64,000 bases of DNA from VBWE01 sp943372645 (GCA_943372645.1 CALRZN010000014.1:1-64000), one strand, 5' to 3'. Shown: positions 52,901 to 60,415, counted from the first letter of the stretch. Numbers and translations are program-made. The notes: generated from the sequence alone by a model not told the origin.

Positions 52901-53229
52901 GCGACAAACTGAAAGTACGTATCGAACTGCGCGTGGACCGCGACATGGAGTACGTACACATGAAAGACATGCGCGCCTCCGGTTTCGAGCCGACCAATGT
53001 GTTTTCGCAATACAAGTGGCAGGACGGCCTCGGGTATTACGAATCAACCCGCGATGCGGCCACCAACTTCTTCTTCTCGTACCTGCCCAAAGGCACGTAT
53101 GTGTTTGAATACCCGATGGTGGTTACACACGCCGGCGATTTCTCCAACGGCATCACCTCCATCCAGTGCATGTACGCACCGGAGTTTACCAGCCACTCGC
53201 AGGGCATCCGCGTGAAGGTGGGGAAGTAA
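46954..53229 (+). CDS. bacterial alpha-2-macroglobulin family protein
   Basis: A 2091-residue protein with an N-terminal membrane anchor (about 20-40), so mostly periplasmic. An N-terminal helical region (about 45-400) leads into macroglobulin-like beta domains (SRRTGEPLKGVKTQLWFERY, DRLIYRPGQTIYFKGIML), a disordered stretch near 1220-1260, the alpha-2-macroglobulin domain (ETAFFFPHLQTNENGEIIIK, KELMVMPNAPRFF), and a thioester domain with Cys1543 in the CxEQ motif CAEQ, followed by alpha/alpha repeats (MQYSNGGWPWFEGMPEDRYI). The thioester motif implies covalent capture of proteases, probably guarding the periplasm. The usual partner gene pbpC is not adjacent. The convergent neighbour is a secreted C10 protease. 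Confidence 0.93.
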   Translation: MSSAERQNPAATPAAGKKGRMAFIGFAAAVIAIAVYLHNTTRAEAMYTFPKGSTFEKEWKRVDSLSDNGLYNDALTLTNAIYQKAKTEKNSAQIIKSLMHRFRFSGQVEESSEQLALIDLRNELKTSKYPLTPILHSMLAELYWSYYQQNRWQISQRTQTVNFKMDDIATWDAVTLVDQSIKEYNLSLENKDSLQHTELGIYDDVITRELHSRDFRPTLYDFLAHRALDFFASAEPDITRPADKFELTDPACFENYRKFIRQKYDTKDTLSTKYYAVRILQDLLAFHADDKTPEQLADADLKRLKLMRHLLAYEGKDSLYERGLNQLFERVEADPMGAEVQYELALLYNEKGNSYSPLQGDAHKWDKKKALELCDKAIAKYPGTDGAFNCQQLKTEINYPALSFQGEAVEMPGKPGRVLLNFRNIKKLYLRVIPVSVSPRSRYGGDGYKDEDERIKSYLAVKPLAAWEVTIPDDGDYQSHNTELKIPEQLMGHYMVLASPDKDFKTTKNAIAYSSLAYSDISYVQRRMEDGSYEYLLLSRRTGEPLKGVKTQLWFERYDQGDRQYKMVKGEELLSDADGTVRIPPTSDWRNYLLEFKYGKDYLLSDYTYQYRQDRDRKTYERTVFFTDRLIYRPGQTIYFKGIMLQTDGEKNSLLKNRSTTVTFYDANYQKISSLDLKSNEYGTFSGTFTAPQGLLTGQMRIDNGTGSLYFSVEEYKRPKFEVKINPVKGSYRIGDEISVEGVAKAYAGSSIDGAKVSYRVVRNASFPYWWWCWRGYYPNSPEMEITNGVVTSNDTGGFVIKFKALPDPTISEASKPTYSFTIYADVTDIGGETHSGSGYMSVGSTAINLNIGVGEKVNKNESKPWSISSTNLSGEPEPCSGTVSIWKITEPAVAYRARRWSRPDKFVHTKEEWAKWFPNDPYDDENNRFKWAKGEKVHDGKFNTGKEKELKLALNNWKPGLYMLEAISKDKYGQEVKEVKYFTIYGEQERNVPGAQALWFNMVTEKREPGEKAVFLVGSSENVKVRYEIEHKNKIVARQWIALNKEQKRIEIPVEEKHRGNFGIHILAVSDNRVYEQSATIIVPWSDKALDLSFESFRSKLLPGQTEEWKIKVKGPKGEKMAAEMVATLYDASLDAFAPNYWSFDVWNTYYASVNWTEERNFSNNSSSLYDRDWYENEQSRIIREYDYLNWFGAEPSSYWGWGYRRNYRYANNIGYMDMAEAPAPAAENRREDGDDKDSEKQAKAKPSKPGTYAVTVMDANGATTSKNAEVSELAIGGNAGSGESDNRGPDKNIKARSNLVETAFFFPHLQTNENGEIIIKFTIPEALTRWKMLGFAHTKELQYGQITNELVTQKELMVMPNAPRFFRENDRMTFSAKVSNLSAGDMNGKAQLFLYDATTMQDITRRMLEQSHGAGDAIEDLNSGIVSFSAKKGLSAPLTWNITIPEGVGAILYKVIASAGNFSDGEEAALPVLTNRMLVTESMPLPIRGGQSKTFRFEKLISQGGGSSTLRNHKLTLEFTSNPAWYGVQALPYLMEYPYECAEQTFSRYYANSIASHIANSSPKIKAVFDNWKTQDPKALVSNLEKNQELKALLLEETPWVLESKDESERKRRVALLFDLNRMGDELGRAERRLVKMQYSNGGWPWFEGMPEDRYITQHIITGMGHLDKLGVKSVRSDNEVWDMVQKGSYYLDDRIREDYEWILKHDKANIDKDHLGSLQIQYLYARTYFLKDIPVDERNKKAYDYYLGQAKKYWLTKGRYMQGMIALALNRNNEKTIAAAIMKSIKNNAIVSEEMGMYWKENYSGFYWYEAPIESQALLIEAFDEVSNDQKAVDDLKVWLLKSKQTQDWKTTKATTEACYALLMRGTDWLATESGVEIVMGSMVIDPKKMDDVKVEAGTGYFKKTWSGKEIDPKMGEVKVTKKDAGVSWGAVYWQYFEQLDKITPHETPLKIKKQLFLQKNTASGPVITPIENNGALKVGDKLKVRIELRVDRDMEYVHMKDMRASGFEPTNVFSQYKWQDGLGYYESTRDAATNFFFSYLPKGTYVFEYPMVVTHAGDFSNGITSIQCMYAPEFTSHSQGIRVKVGK

Positions 53230-53241
53230 AATAACTGCAAT

Positions 53242-53288
53242 AAAAAAGCCCGTCATCCTGAGCGAAGTCGAAGGAGACGGGCTTTTTT
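53242..53288. terminator. bidirectional terminator carrying a common dispersed motif
   Basis: Perfect 13-bp arms (53242-53254 and 53276-53288, core AAAAGCCCGTC) with A and T runs on either side. The loop reads ATCCTGAGCGAAGTCGAAGG, a sequence I recall from many intergenic spots in Bacteroidota and other phyla. It serves both convergent genes. Confidence 0.85.
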
Positions 53289-53300
53289 ATGCGCTCTTTT

Positions 53301-54674
53301 TTAATGGCTGATGATCAGCTTTTGCACCTGCTGTTCGCCCTGCACATTGGTTATCGTTACTACGTAAAGTCCGTTTGCAAAAGCGGATGTGTTTACCTGT
53401 TCCTGTTTGTCAATCGTGTTTGATGCATAAACAACGCGTCCCTGCATGTCGCTGATGCGGATGGTGGAATTTGTTCCGGCGGTGCGGATGGTTACAACAT
53501 CTTCCGCGGGATTCGGGAACAGGGAAGCCGGTGTTTCTGCAAATTCATTTACATCAAGCGTAATGGAAGGCGGCATAATGCGGATGGCTGCGCCCTGGCC
53601 CAGCGTAAAGGAATAACTGCCCGGGTTTAATGCCGAGGTATAAAAATAACCGTCATACAGTCCGCCCCAGCCCCAGTTAAAATGGAAGTGAAACGGGTAA
53701 CCGCTGTTCTGGTACCCATCACACACAAAAAAATGCTGTCCGCTGCTGCCGTTTCCTTTATAAGCAACCGGGCGCAATGAATCGTGTTCAGCCGCAATGC
53801 GCGACTGGTAAATGGTATCGTTCGGTTCAAACAGCGTTAACCAGTTGGTGATGGTGGGCGCATACCCGAAATACTGCGGCATGGTGCCGTTAAAATTGAA
53901 ATAACAATTGGAAACCGAATTGCCATACTGCATATCCAGCGCAACGCCGCAGTGGTACATGAGTTGCGCCACATCGCTGTTGCTGGATGAAATGCTGTTC
54001 GGCATGTTTGCCCAGTTGTAGGTGGTGGTACCGAAATTCACGCTGTGCGTAATGCTGTTCCAGGTGTACGAATGGCTGCCGGCACCGTCTGGCGGAAAAT
54101 TGTGGTAACGCATGAGCTGCGCCATGGCCGTGGCCCCGCATCCGGTGTACTGGTGGCCGCAGGCGCTGGTTCCGGCCGGGGTCTGCTCGTTATAATAACA
54201 GGTCTGGTTCCAGGTGGTGGTCAGCAGCGGACCAACCGACGCAACGGAAGGCGGCGATGGCGATTTACCCAGCAGGCGGTTCCAGTTGTCGGTAATGAGT
54301 TGCGAAGCGGGCAGGTTATTATTCAAAACATAGTTAACCTGTTCTGCATAGTTGTTTAACCAATCATAAAACGCCGGGTTCTCCTGCGATTCATCATAAC
54401 GGCCGCTGAAACTGTACCCCGCAACCGGTATCGCCTGGTCGGTAGCGGTAACAAGTACAAATCCTTTTTCACCGCTGCGGTTAAAAATGTAAAGCAGGGG
54501 CGAACCATTGGCGGTGATGGTTTTCGCCAGTTCAAATTCTTCCGGGGCAACGGTTGTGCTGCTGCGCTCCTGGTACATGCGCATGGCAACGGCCTGCGCC
54601 TCGGCGGGCGTAATGGTGCGTGCGCCTGCGGAAAACGCAAAGGCTGCAAAAAGAACAGTGTAGAGTAAACGCAT
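53301..54674 (-). CDS. T9SS-secreted C10 (streptopain-like) cysteine protease
   Basis: A 457-residue protein: signal peptide (MRLLYTVLFAAFAFSAGA), a propeptide of roughly 110 residues (Spi-like), then a C10 peptidase domain with catalytic Cys179 in TGCGATAMAQLMRYH, His314 in GQHFFVCDGY and the HFNWGWGG motif near 331-338, and a T9SS type A C-terminus (SLFPNPAEDVVTIRT ... QKLIISH). The family includes SpeB, PrtT and the interpains. The frame extends to 54806, but ATG 54674 begins the signal peptide. It is divergent from the third helical family gene (54829) and convergent with the macroglobulin gene. Confidence 0.93.
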   Translation of the reverse strand: MRLLYTVLFAAFAFSAGARTITPAEAQAVAMRMYQERSSTTVAPEEFELAKTITANGSPLLYIFNRSGEKGFVLVTATDQAIPVAGYSFSGRYDESQENPAFYDWLNNYAEQVNYVLNNNLPASQLITDNWNRLLGKSPSPPSVASVGPLLTTTWNQTCYYNEQTPAGTSACGHQYTGCGATAMAQLMRYHNFPPDGAGSHSYTWNSITHSVNFGTTTYNWANMPNSISSSNSDVAQLMYHCGVALDMQYGNSVSNCYFNFNGTMPQYFGYAPTITNWLTLFEPNDTIYQSRIAAEHDSLRPVAYKGNGSSGQHFFVCDGYQNSGYPFHFHFNWGWGGLYDGYFYTSALNPGSYSFTLGQGAAIRIMPPSITLDVNEFAETPASLFPNPAEDVVTIRTAGTNSTIRISDMQGRVVYASNTIDKQEQVNTSAFANGLYVVTITNVQGEQQVQKLIISH

Positions 54675-54788
54675 GGTTCCTGGTTTTGTTTCTGTAAAAA
54701 TCGCCAAACGCTGCGGGAAGCCGCCATAGAAATGAGTAATAATTAAAATCCTGAAAATGATATTTACCGATAAAATGCCTATAAATAC

Positions 54789-54796
54789 TATATTTG
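54789..54796 (+). promoter_or_regulatory. Bacteroidota -7 box TATATTTG
   Basis: Exact TAnnTTTG match 32 nt before ATG 54829, in the gap shared with the divergent C10 protease gene. No TGTGAATTCACA palindrome is seen in this gap. Confidence 0.5.
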
Positions 54797-54828
54797 ATAT
54801 GTTCATACTTTAATATCAAAACCAAACC

Positions 54829-56292
54829 ATGAAACGCGATCCGTTGCCCGAATTGCTGGAAACACTCGACAAATCGGAGAAACGCTACCTCGGTTTGTTC
54901 CTCGATCGTTCGGCCGGGCACGCCACGCACAGCAAGCGCCTGTATGGTTTACTGGTACGGAAAGGATTTTCTGTTGCTGCTGCAAAAGCGGAAGTAAAAG
55001 GCGAAGCGCTGCACGCTGTATTTGAAGTGGCGAAAAACCAGTTGTATCACCAGCTGCTCGATGGCCTGCAGCAGTATCATGCGGGAAAATCGGACGATGC
55101 GTTTTTATATAACGGCATGCAACAACTGCAGCTCCTGTTTCAGAAAAAAATGGTGTACCAGGCCGAACAGCTGCGCAAAAAACTGCAGCAACGTGCCGAA
55201 GCCCGCAACAAACCCGCGCTGGTGATTGAACTGCTGAGCTGGGAATTGCGCCTGCTCCAGGCCGGGGCACAGCTGGATGTGCTGGAACAACGCGCACCGG
55301 TGAATTACAAAAAACAGCGCGAACTGCTCCGCGAACAGCAACTCCTGCTCCACCTGCAGCAACTCACCTACCAGCACCACATCGCCGTAAAACGCAACTG
55401 GGTGGGCGACATGAACCGCAAATTAGAAAAGGAATTTAAAAAACTCGATCCCGCCGAAATGAAATCGGTGAACAGCCGCATTTTGTATCACCAGCTGCAG
55501 AGTACATTTTATTTTTCCATTGGCCGGCCCGAAAAAGCAATGGACGGATTGCTTCAACAGAAAAAACTGTTTGCACAGCACCCGGAAGCGCGGCAAACGT
55601 TCCAGCACCAGTACGTGGCTTTGCTGAATAACCTGAATGTGATTTTGATGGAGCAGGGCAAATACGACGAGGTACTGGCGCATGTAAAATTGCTGAAAGC
55701 CATACAACCGGGTTCGCCCGAGAAACAACTGCGTATTATTGAACGCGTGGTGAATGCAGAACTGAACATTCACCGCATCCGCGGAAACAGCGAAGCCGGA
55801 AAAGCATTGTTGCGCGAATATGCCCCGCTTTATGAAAAGCAACAGTTTTCACCCGTTTACCAGATGCTGTATGCGCTTGAAGCGGCTGTACTGCATTTTA
55901 CAATTGAAGAATACCGTACAGCGTTGCGGTTCCTGAACAAACTGCTGCTGTATGCGCCCGAAGGATTACGCAACGATATCCGGAAAGCCTCGGTAGCCAT
56001 GCGCTGGCTCTGCTGGTACGAAACCGGGAAGGAAGACCTGCTGGAAAAAACATTGCGGGCGGAAGAGCACAACACCGATCCGTTTCAGCAGGCCCTGCTG
56101 CGCCTGCTCCGCAAACTGATTTACGGTGGAAAAACGCGGCCGGCATTTGAAGCGTGGGCCGGCGAACTGCTGGAACTGCAAAAAAATGCCGCGATACGTG
56201 AAGCATACTTTTATACTTTTGATTTTATAACCTGGGCGCGCTGCAAAGCACAGGGTGTTTCATTCGCTGCCCGCATACAAAAACAGAACTGA
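54829..56292 (+). CDS. helical protein of an unnamed Bacteroidota family, distant relative of the module A/B partners
   Basis: A 487-residue cytoplasmic, nearly all-helical protein. The N-terminus (LLETLDKSEKRYLGLFLDRS, then KRLYGLLVRKGFS, KNQLYHQLLDGLQQYH) is a motif I know from uncharacterised Bacteroidota proteins beginning 'KSEKRYFKLF'. The rest is TPR-like. Its length and layout (about 80-residue compact N-terminal domain, then helical pairs) match the proteins at 27877 and 33110, and like them it adjoins a T9SS cargo gene. Homology to those two is inferred from layout, with weak local similarity. The cupin gene follows after 1 bp, so both are probably co-translated. Confidence 0.75.
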   Translation: MKRDPLPELLETLDKSEKRYLGLFLDRSAGHATHSKRLYGLLVRKGFSVAAAKAEVKGEALHAVFEVAKNQLYHQLLDGLQQYHAGKSDDAFLYNGMQQLQLLFQKKMVYQAEQLRKKLQQRAEARNKPALVIELLSWELRLLQAGAQLDVLEQRAPVNYKKQRELLREQQLLLHLQQLTYQHHIAVKRNWVGDMNRKLEKEFKKLDPAEMKSVNSRILYHQLQSTFYFSIGRPEKAMDGLLQQKKLFAQHPEARQTFQHQYVALLNNLNVILMEQGKYDEVLAHVKLLKAIQPGSPEKQLRIIERVVNAELNIHRIRGNSEAGKALLREYAPLYEKQQFSPVYQMLYALEAAVLHFTIEEYRTALRFLNKLLLYAPEGLRNDIRKASVAMRWLCWYETGKEDLLEKTLRAEEHNTDPFQQALLRLLRKLIYGGKTRPAFEAWAGELLELQKNAAIREAYFYTFDFITWARCKAQGVSFAARIQKQN

Positions 56293-56293
56293 T

Positions 56294-56686
56294 ATGAAAT
56301 CCATTTTGTGCGTACTCTTCTTCGCGCTTGCAGCCCCGCTGTGTGCGCAGCAACTCAGCACCGATACAATTAAAGCACCTGCCGCCACCGAAAATATATA
56401 TGCCCGCCCGCTGTTCGGCGATTCCCTTGTCTCCAGTTTCGTGATCGTTATCAAGAAGGACGTGAAAAAGCACAAACATGCCACGCACAGCGAACACGTT
56501 TATGTGCTGGAAGGCACCGGCGAAATGCTGCTCGGCGATAAAACGATTACGGTGAAAAAAGGCGATGTTATTTTTATCCCGAAGGGCACGCCGCACGCGG
56601 TGAAAGTAACGTCGAAGAAACCGATGAAAGTGATTTCGGTGCAGGCCCCGCAGTTCGACGGGAAAGACCGTATTATGCTGGACTAA
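56294..56686 (+). CDS. secreted cupin-domain protein
   Basis: A 130-residue protein with a signal peptide (MKSILCVLFFALAAPLCAQQ) and one cupin barrel. Motif 1 is HKHATHSEHVYVLEGTGEM (two His and a Glu as possible metal ligands), motif 2 is GDVIFIPKGTPHAV with its own His. Substrate unknown. The ATG is 1 bp after the preceding stop. Its stop overlaps the end of the convergent gene by 4 bp, so no terminator fits between. Confidence 0.87.
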   Translation: MKSILCVLFFALAAPLCAQQLSTDTIKAPAATENIYARPLFGDSLVSSFVIVIKKDVKKHKHATHSEHVYVLEGTGEMLLGDKTITVKKGDVIFIPKGTPHAVKVTSKKPMKVISVQAPQFDGKDRIMLD

Positions 56687-57360
56687 GCATTCACCGTTTC
56701 ACCCTGCGATGCAGTACGAAGTACGCCTTTGCAGATGAGCCAGATGCCGAGGCAGAGCAGGATGTGCGAAATGTCGTTGTGGTTAAACCAGTTTCCGAAA
56801 CTGATTTTGAACGTGTGTACAAACGCCGTGATGGTGGCCACAAAAATGCCCAGTGCAATCGGTCCGCCGGTGCGCTCGGCCGAAAAATGCAGGATCGCAT
56901 TCCACACCATGATCGGAACCAGCCCGGCCGCGATGTGGATTTTGGTTACTTCATAACTGTGAAAGCCGAGCAGGATAACACAAAAAATCACAAACTGTAT
57001 ACCCGGAACAAGTAACCACAGGCGGCGCGTACGCTCCGGGAAATGCTGCATAACGGTGGCTATCTGCGCAAACGTAATTCCAAGTCCCTGCAAAAGGCAC
57101 ATGCTGGTCCAGATAAGCAGATGCGTTTCCGAACTGGTGTAATAGGAAAACCCATGTACAGCAACAGCCACCAGCGCCGATATGCTGAGGAAAAAGAAAA
57201 ACCATCTCCAGGTCCGTTGTGCTTCGCCGGTTTCGCGGTTGCGGAACTGCAGGAAACACCAGAACGAGGTGAGGACTATTAGTACATTGGTTAATGCAGT
57301 AACAGGATCACGTATGATGATCCCTGCAATTTCAATCTCGGTGTAAAACTTAATCATCAC
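56683..57360 (-). CDS. seven-helix membrane protein, possibly ceramidase-like fold
   Basis: A 225-residue protein with about seven hydrophobic helices. His residues sit in or near helices at AVHGFSYYT, IHIAAG and FNHNDISHILLCLG, a pattern recalling the CREST hydrolases (alkaline ceramidase and PAQR type), but this is by general look only. Its start overlaps the end of the upstream symporter gene by 11 bp, so the two are co-transcribed. Function unknown. Confidence 0.75.
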   Translation of the reverse strand: MMIKFYTEIEIAGIIIRDPVTALTNVLIVLTSFWCFLQFRNRETGEAQRTWRWFFFFLSISALVAVAVHGFSYYTSSETHLLIWTSMCLLQGLGITFAQIATVMQHFPERTRRLWLLVPGIQFVIFCVILLGFHSYEVTKIHIAAGLVPIMVWNAILHFSAERTGGPIALGIFVATITAFVHTFKISFGNWFNHNDISHILLCLGIWLICKGVLRTASQGETVNA

Positions 57361-58750
57361 TGGCTGGCGTACTTTTATCAGTTCGGAGCGGGGCGCAAAT
57401 TACTGAAAATAAAATCATTCCGGCAAGACTTGTGGCCGTTCCGATGAAAATAGGAGGGATGTCCGTTTCCAGGTATTTGGCTCCCAGCCAGACCAGTATT
57501 CCCCCGCACATGGCTGCCAGTGCGGCTTTTCCGTTCCTGTTCCGGAAAAAAAGCCCTGCGCAGAGCGGTACAAAAAGCGATACCATACTTATTTCCGAGG
57601 CTTCGCCCACCAGTTCGTAGATGTCTTTCCGCGAAAGCGCCATTATAATAGACACGAGGGCAACAGCCACAATGCACCACCGCGACAACCGCAGCTCGGC
57701 TTTATCGCTCATGTCTTTATAATAGGGTTTGATGATGTTTTCACTCAGGATAACGGCCGGGGCCAGTATTGCACCGCTGGCCGTACTCATAATTGCGGAG
57801 AGCAGCGCACCGAAAAACAGGATCTGCACCCACACGCCGGTTTTCTGCATCACGAGGGCGGGCAGCAGCATCTGGCTGTCGGCAGGCGTGGTGATGAGTT
57901 GCCTTGCGCACAATGCGAGCAGGAGCGGAAGCAGGGCCACCGAAAAATACATGACACCGGCAAGCAGCGACGAATGCACGGCTGTTTTCTCATTCTTCGA
58001 AGCCATCACCCGCTGAAAAACATCCTGCTGCGGAATAGAACCGAGCCCGATGGTAATCCACGCCGCGATGTATTCCATCCAGCTCAGCTGTCCGTGCGTG
58101 GGAACAAACTCAAAATAATGCGCCGGTGTTTTTTCAATTACTGTTCCGATGCCGCCCGCTTCACTGAAAACCACCACGGCAACAATCACCATTCCTATTA
58201 TAATAAGAATCATCTGCACAAAGTCGGTAACCGACACCGCCCACAATCCGCCGAGCCAGGTGTAGGCCACCACGCATACGGACGAAAAAATAATGGCGGT
58301 GGTAAGTCCGACCTCGGGCAGGAAGGTTGTTATAACGAATCCCATCGCAACCATTTGAGCGGCCACCCATCCGAAATAGGAAATGACGAGGCATACTGCG
58401 GCAACGAGCTCTGCGCGGCGGCCGAAACAGCGCCGGTAAAAATCGCCGAAGGTGAGCAGCTTCATGCGGTAAAGGCGTTTGGCGAAAAACAGGCCGACGA
58501 GGATGAGGCAAAGCGACGATCCGAACGGGTCTTCGATTACACCGAGCAGACCGTCTTCCGACATCTGCGCCGAAGCACCAAGCACCGTTTCGGAACCGAA
58601 CCAGGTTGCAAACACGGTTGCTGTTGCGAGTGCAAGCGGCAGTTTGCGGCCGGCGAGAATAAAATCATCGGCGCGCTTCACTTTGCGCGAAGCCCAGAAA
58701 CCGATGGCCACATTCAGCAGCAGGTAAATCAGTACAAAGGTGAGCAGCAT
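57350..58750 (-). CDS. sodium/solute symporter (SSS family)
   Basis: A 466-residue inner-membrane carrier with about 13 helices. Family marks are YLLLNVAIGFWASRKVKRAD and DDFILAGRKLPL at the N-terminus, ATWFGSETVLGASAQ in helix 2, and TWLGGLWAVSVTDFVQMILI in the middle. The substrate cannot be named. It is read divergently from the RsmB-like gene, with overlapping promoters. Confidence 0.9.
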   Translation of the reverse strand: MLLTFVLIYLLLNVAIGFWASRKVKRADDFILAGRKLPLALATATVFATWFGSETVLGASAQMSEDGLLGVIEDPFGSSLCLILVGLFFAKRLYRMKLLTFGDFYRRCFGRRAELVAAVCLVISYFGWVAAQMVAMGFVITTFLPEVGLTTAIIFSSVCVVAYTWLGGLWAVSVTDFVQMILIIIGMVIVAVVVFSEAGGIGTVIEKTPAHYFEFVPTHGQLSWMEYIAAWITIGLGSIPQQDVFQRVMASKNEKTAVHSSLLAGVMYFSVALLPLLLALCARQLITTPADSQMLLPALVMQKTGVWVQILFFGALLSAIMSTASGAILAPAVILSENIIKPYYKDMSDKAELRLSRWCIVAVALVSIIMALSRKDIYELVGEASEISMVSLFVPLCAGLFFRNRNGKAALAAMCGGILVWLGAKYLETDIPPIFIGTATSLAGMILFSVICAPLRTDKSTPASDD

Positions 58751-58772
58751 AGTTGCCTGGTGGTGATAAAAT

Positions 58773-58789
58773 CAAAAATAGCAAATCTA
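58773..58789 (-). promoter_or_regulatory. two candidate -7 boxes for the symporter gene
   Basis: On the minus strand TAGATTTG (58782-58789) and TATTTTTG (58773-58780) both match TAnnTTTG and lie 31 and 22 nt before ATG 58750. They are only 6 bp from the oppositely directed box at 58796. Confidence 0.5.
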
Positions 58790-58795
58790 TTCGCT

Positions 58796-58803
58796 TACCT
58801 TTG
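58796..58803 (+). promoter_or_regulatory. Bacteroidota -7 box TACCTTTG, leaderless-type spacing
   Basis: Exact TAnnTTTG match ending 4 nt before ATG 58808. It excludes the longer frame that opens at 57899 inside the symporter gene. Confidence 0.55.
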
Positions 58804-58807
58804 CTCC

Positions 58808-60019
58808 ATGTTCTCAATCAAAACACACCGCCTGCAGATCGAAGGGGTATTCGATGCATTTACAGCCATTACGCAGAAACAGGTTCCTGCCGATAAAGCA
58901 CTGACCAACGTGATGCGCAAAAACAAAATGTGGGAAGACCGCGAACGGCAGTGGGTGTCGGATACGCTGTACGACCTAATCCGCCGCTGGCGCCTTTTCG
59001 GAACGCTTGCCGAAACCGGCATGCATACCGACAAGGCATCGTTGTGGCGCCTGCTCGGGGTGTACCTCATCTGGAAAGGCGAACGCATCGGCCACGACCC
59101 GGTGTTTGAAGGCCTGGATGATGTACGTATTAAAGAACGCCTCAACCGCTACAAAAAAATTCCGGCGCTGTATCATTCCGTTACCGACTGGCTCGATGCG
59201 TACGGCAACGAACAGCTGGGCGAAGCCTGGGAAAAAACAATTACGGCACTGAATAAGAAAGGTCCGCTCTTTTTGCGGGTGAACCGTTTACAGACCACGC
59301 CCGAAAACCTGGTGAAGCACCTGCGCGCCGAAGGATTTAAAGTAACACCGGTAGAAGGAACAGAAGAAACGCTTCGTGTTACCGGCGGAAATATTTTCCG
59401 TTCGGCCGCTTTTGAGTCGGGCTGGTTTGAGGTGCAGGATATGGTTTCGCAACAGGTGGCACCGTTCCTGGAAGTGGAAGCGGGCATGCGTGTGATTGAT
59501 GCGTGTGCCGGTGCCGGCGGAAAAACATTGCAGCTTGCCGCACTCATGCAGAACCGTGGCCGCCTGCTCGCACTCGATACCGCGGCGGGAAAACTGGAAG
59601 AACTGAAACGCCGCAGCCGACGGGCCGGTGTTGCAATAGTTGAAACCCGCGTGGTGGATTCATCGAAGGTGGTGAAACGCCTGCACAACAGTGCCGACCG
59701 CCTGCTGCTGGATGTACCCTGCAGCGGTTCGGGTGTGCTGCGCCGCAATCCCGATATCCGCTGGTGGCTCGACCAGGATGAAACCGAACGACTCACCGTG
59801 AAGCAGGAGCAACTGCTCGAACAGTATTCGAAAATGGTGAAGCCCGGCGGAAAATTAGTGTATGCGGTGTGCAGCATCTTTCCTGCAGAAGGCGAAAAAC
59901 AGGTTGCAAAATTTCTTGAACATAACCCGGAATGGATTTGCGAAGCAGAAAAAAGAACAGGCTTAATTGATAACGATGGAGATGGTTTTTACTTCGCGCG
60001 GCTGATGCGAAAAGCATGA
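58808..60019 (+). CDS. RsmB/NOP family 5-methylcytosine RNA methyltransferase
   Basis: A 403-residue enzyme. Residues 1-140 are helical, like the NusB-like domain of RsmB; 150-210 look like a small RNA-binding region; 210-400 form the SAM-dependent domain with DACAGAGGKT (231-240), the PCSG motif with Cys305 and the catalytic Cys355 in VYAVCSIFPAEG. The likely target is C967-type m5C in 16S rRNA, though other NOP-family targets are possible. The open frame reaches far upstream (57899), but that part is antisense to the symporter gene and Arg/His/Gln-rich, so ATG 58808 is used. Confidence 0.92.
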   Translation: MFSIKTHRLQIEGVFDAFTAITQKQVPADKALTNVMRKNKMWEDRERQWVSDTLYDLIRRWRLFGTLAETGMHTDKASLWRLLGVYLIWKGERIGHDPVFEGLDDVRIKERLNRYKKIPALYHSVTDWLDAYGNEQLGEAWEKTITALNKKGPLFLRVNRLQTTPENLVKHLRAEGFKVTPVEGTEETLRVTGGNIFRSAAFESGWFEVQDMVSQQVAPFLEVEAGMRVIDACAGAGGKTLQLAALMQNRGRLLALDTAAGKLEELKRRSRRAGVAIVETRVVDSSKVVKRLHNSADRLLLDVPCSGSGVLRRNPDIRWWLDQDETERLTVKQEQLLEQYSKMVKPGGKLVYAVCSIFPAEGEKQVAKFLEHNPEWICEAEKRTGLIDNDGDGFYFARLMRKA

Positions 60020-60027
60020 TGCAAATC

Positions 60028-60047
60028 ACAGAAACGATCTGTTTTTT
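60028..60047 (+). terminator. weak terminator after the RsmB-like gene
   Basis: A 5-bp stem ACAGA/TCTGT with loop AACGA followed by five T's, 9 bp after the stop codon. Confidence 0.4.
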
Positions 60048-60415
60048 CATTTTCGGGCCTCTCAACGAAAAATATTTTCACTTTCAGAAAAAATAATTTC
60101 GGAGCAAAATCAGTAAAAACGGAAGCAGTTGTATGCGCAGAAAAAAAATGGAAATGCAATGCGCGAAAAATCAAATGAAAAAAACAGATGCGCTGTACAT
60201 ATTGATTTTACAGGTGATGCAGCGCATCGAAAAAAAATGCGCACACAAAACGAAAAACAAAATCATGCGACGCGATTCGTATTTATCATTTTCCAGTTTA
60301 ACGTTATTAACGATATCAACATAGCAATGTTGAAAAAATAGTGACCCATTATTTTGTTTAGCAAAATGTTTTTTTCTTACTTCGTGTTCAAATCAAATTA
60401 AAAAAATAAAAAACC
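60048..60415. other. A-rich intergenic region without a supported gene
   Basis: 368 bp rich in A runs on the plus strand. It holds a perfect 9-bp inverted repeat (GATGCGCTG at 60187-60195, CAGCGCATC at 60220-60228) and short open frames of 63-70 codons with Lys-rich, low-complexity content that I do not support as genes. The promoter of the small basic protein gene must lie here, but I found no exact TAnnTTTG box. Confidence 0.5.

Noticed and set aside
57899..58807. 303-residue N-terminal extension of the RsmB-like protein
   Set aside because: It is antisense to the symporter gene, is low-complexity Arg/His/Gln/Asn-rich, and a TAnnTTTG box lies just before ATG 58808.
60129..60341. 70- and 63-codon frames in the A-rich gap
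   Set aside because: Overlapping frames of Lys-rich low-complexity content with no promoter, RBS or family; not enough support.
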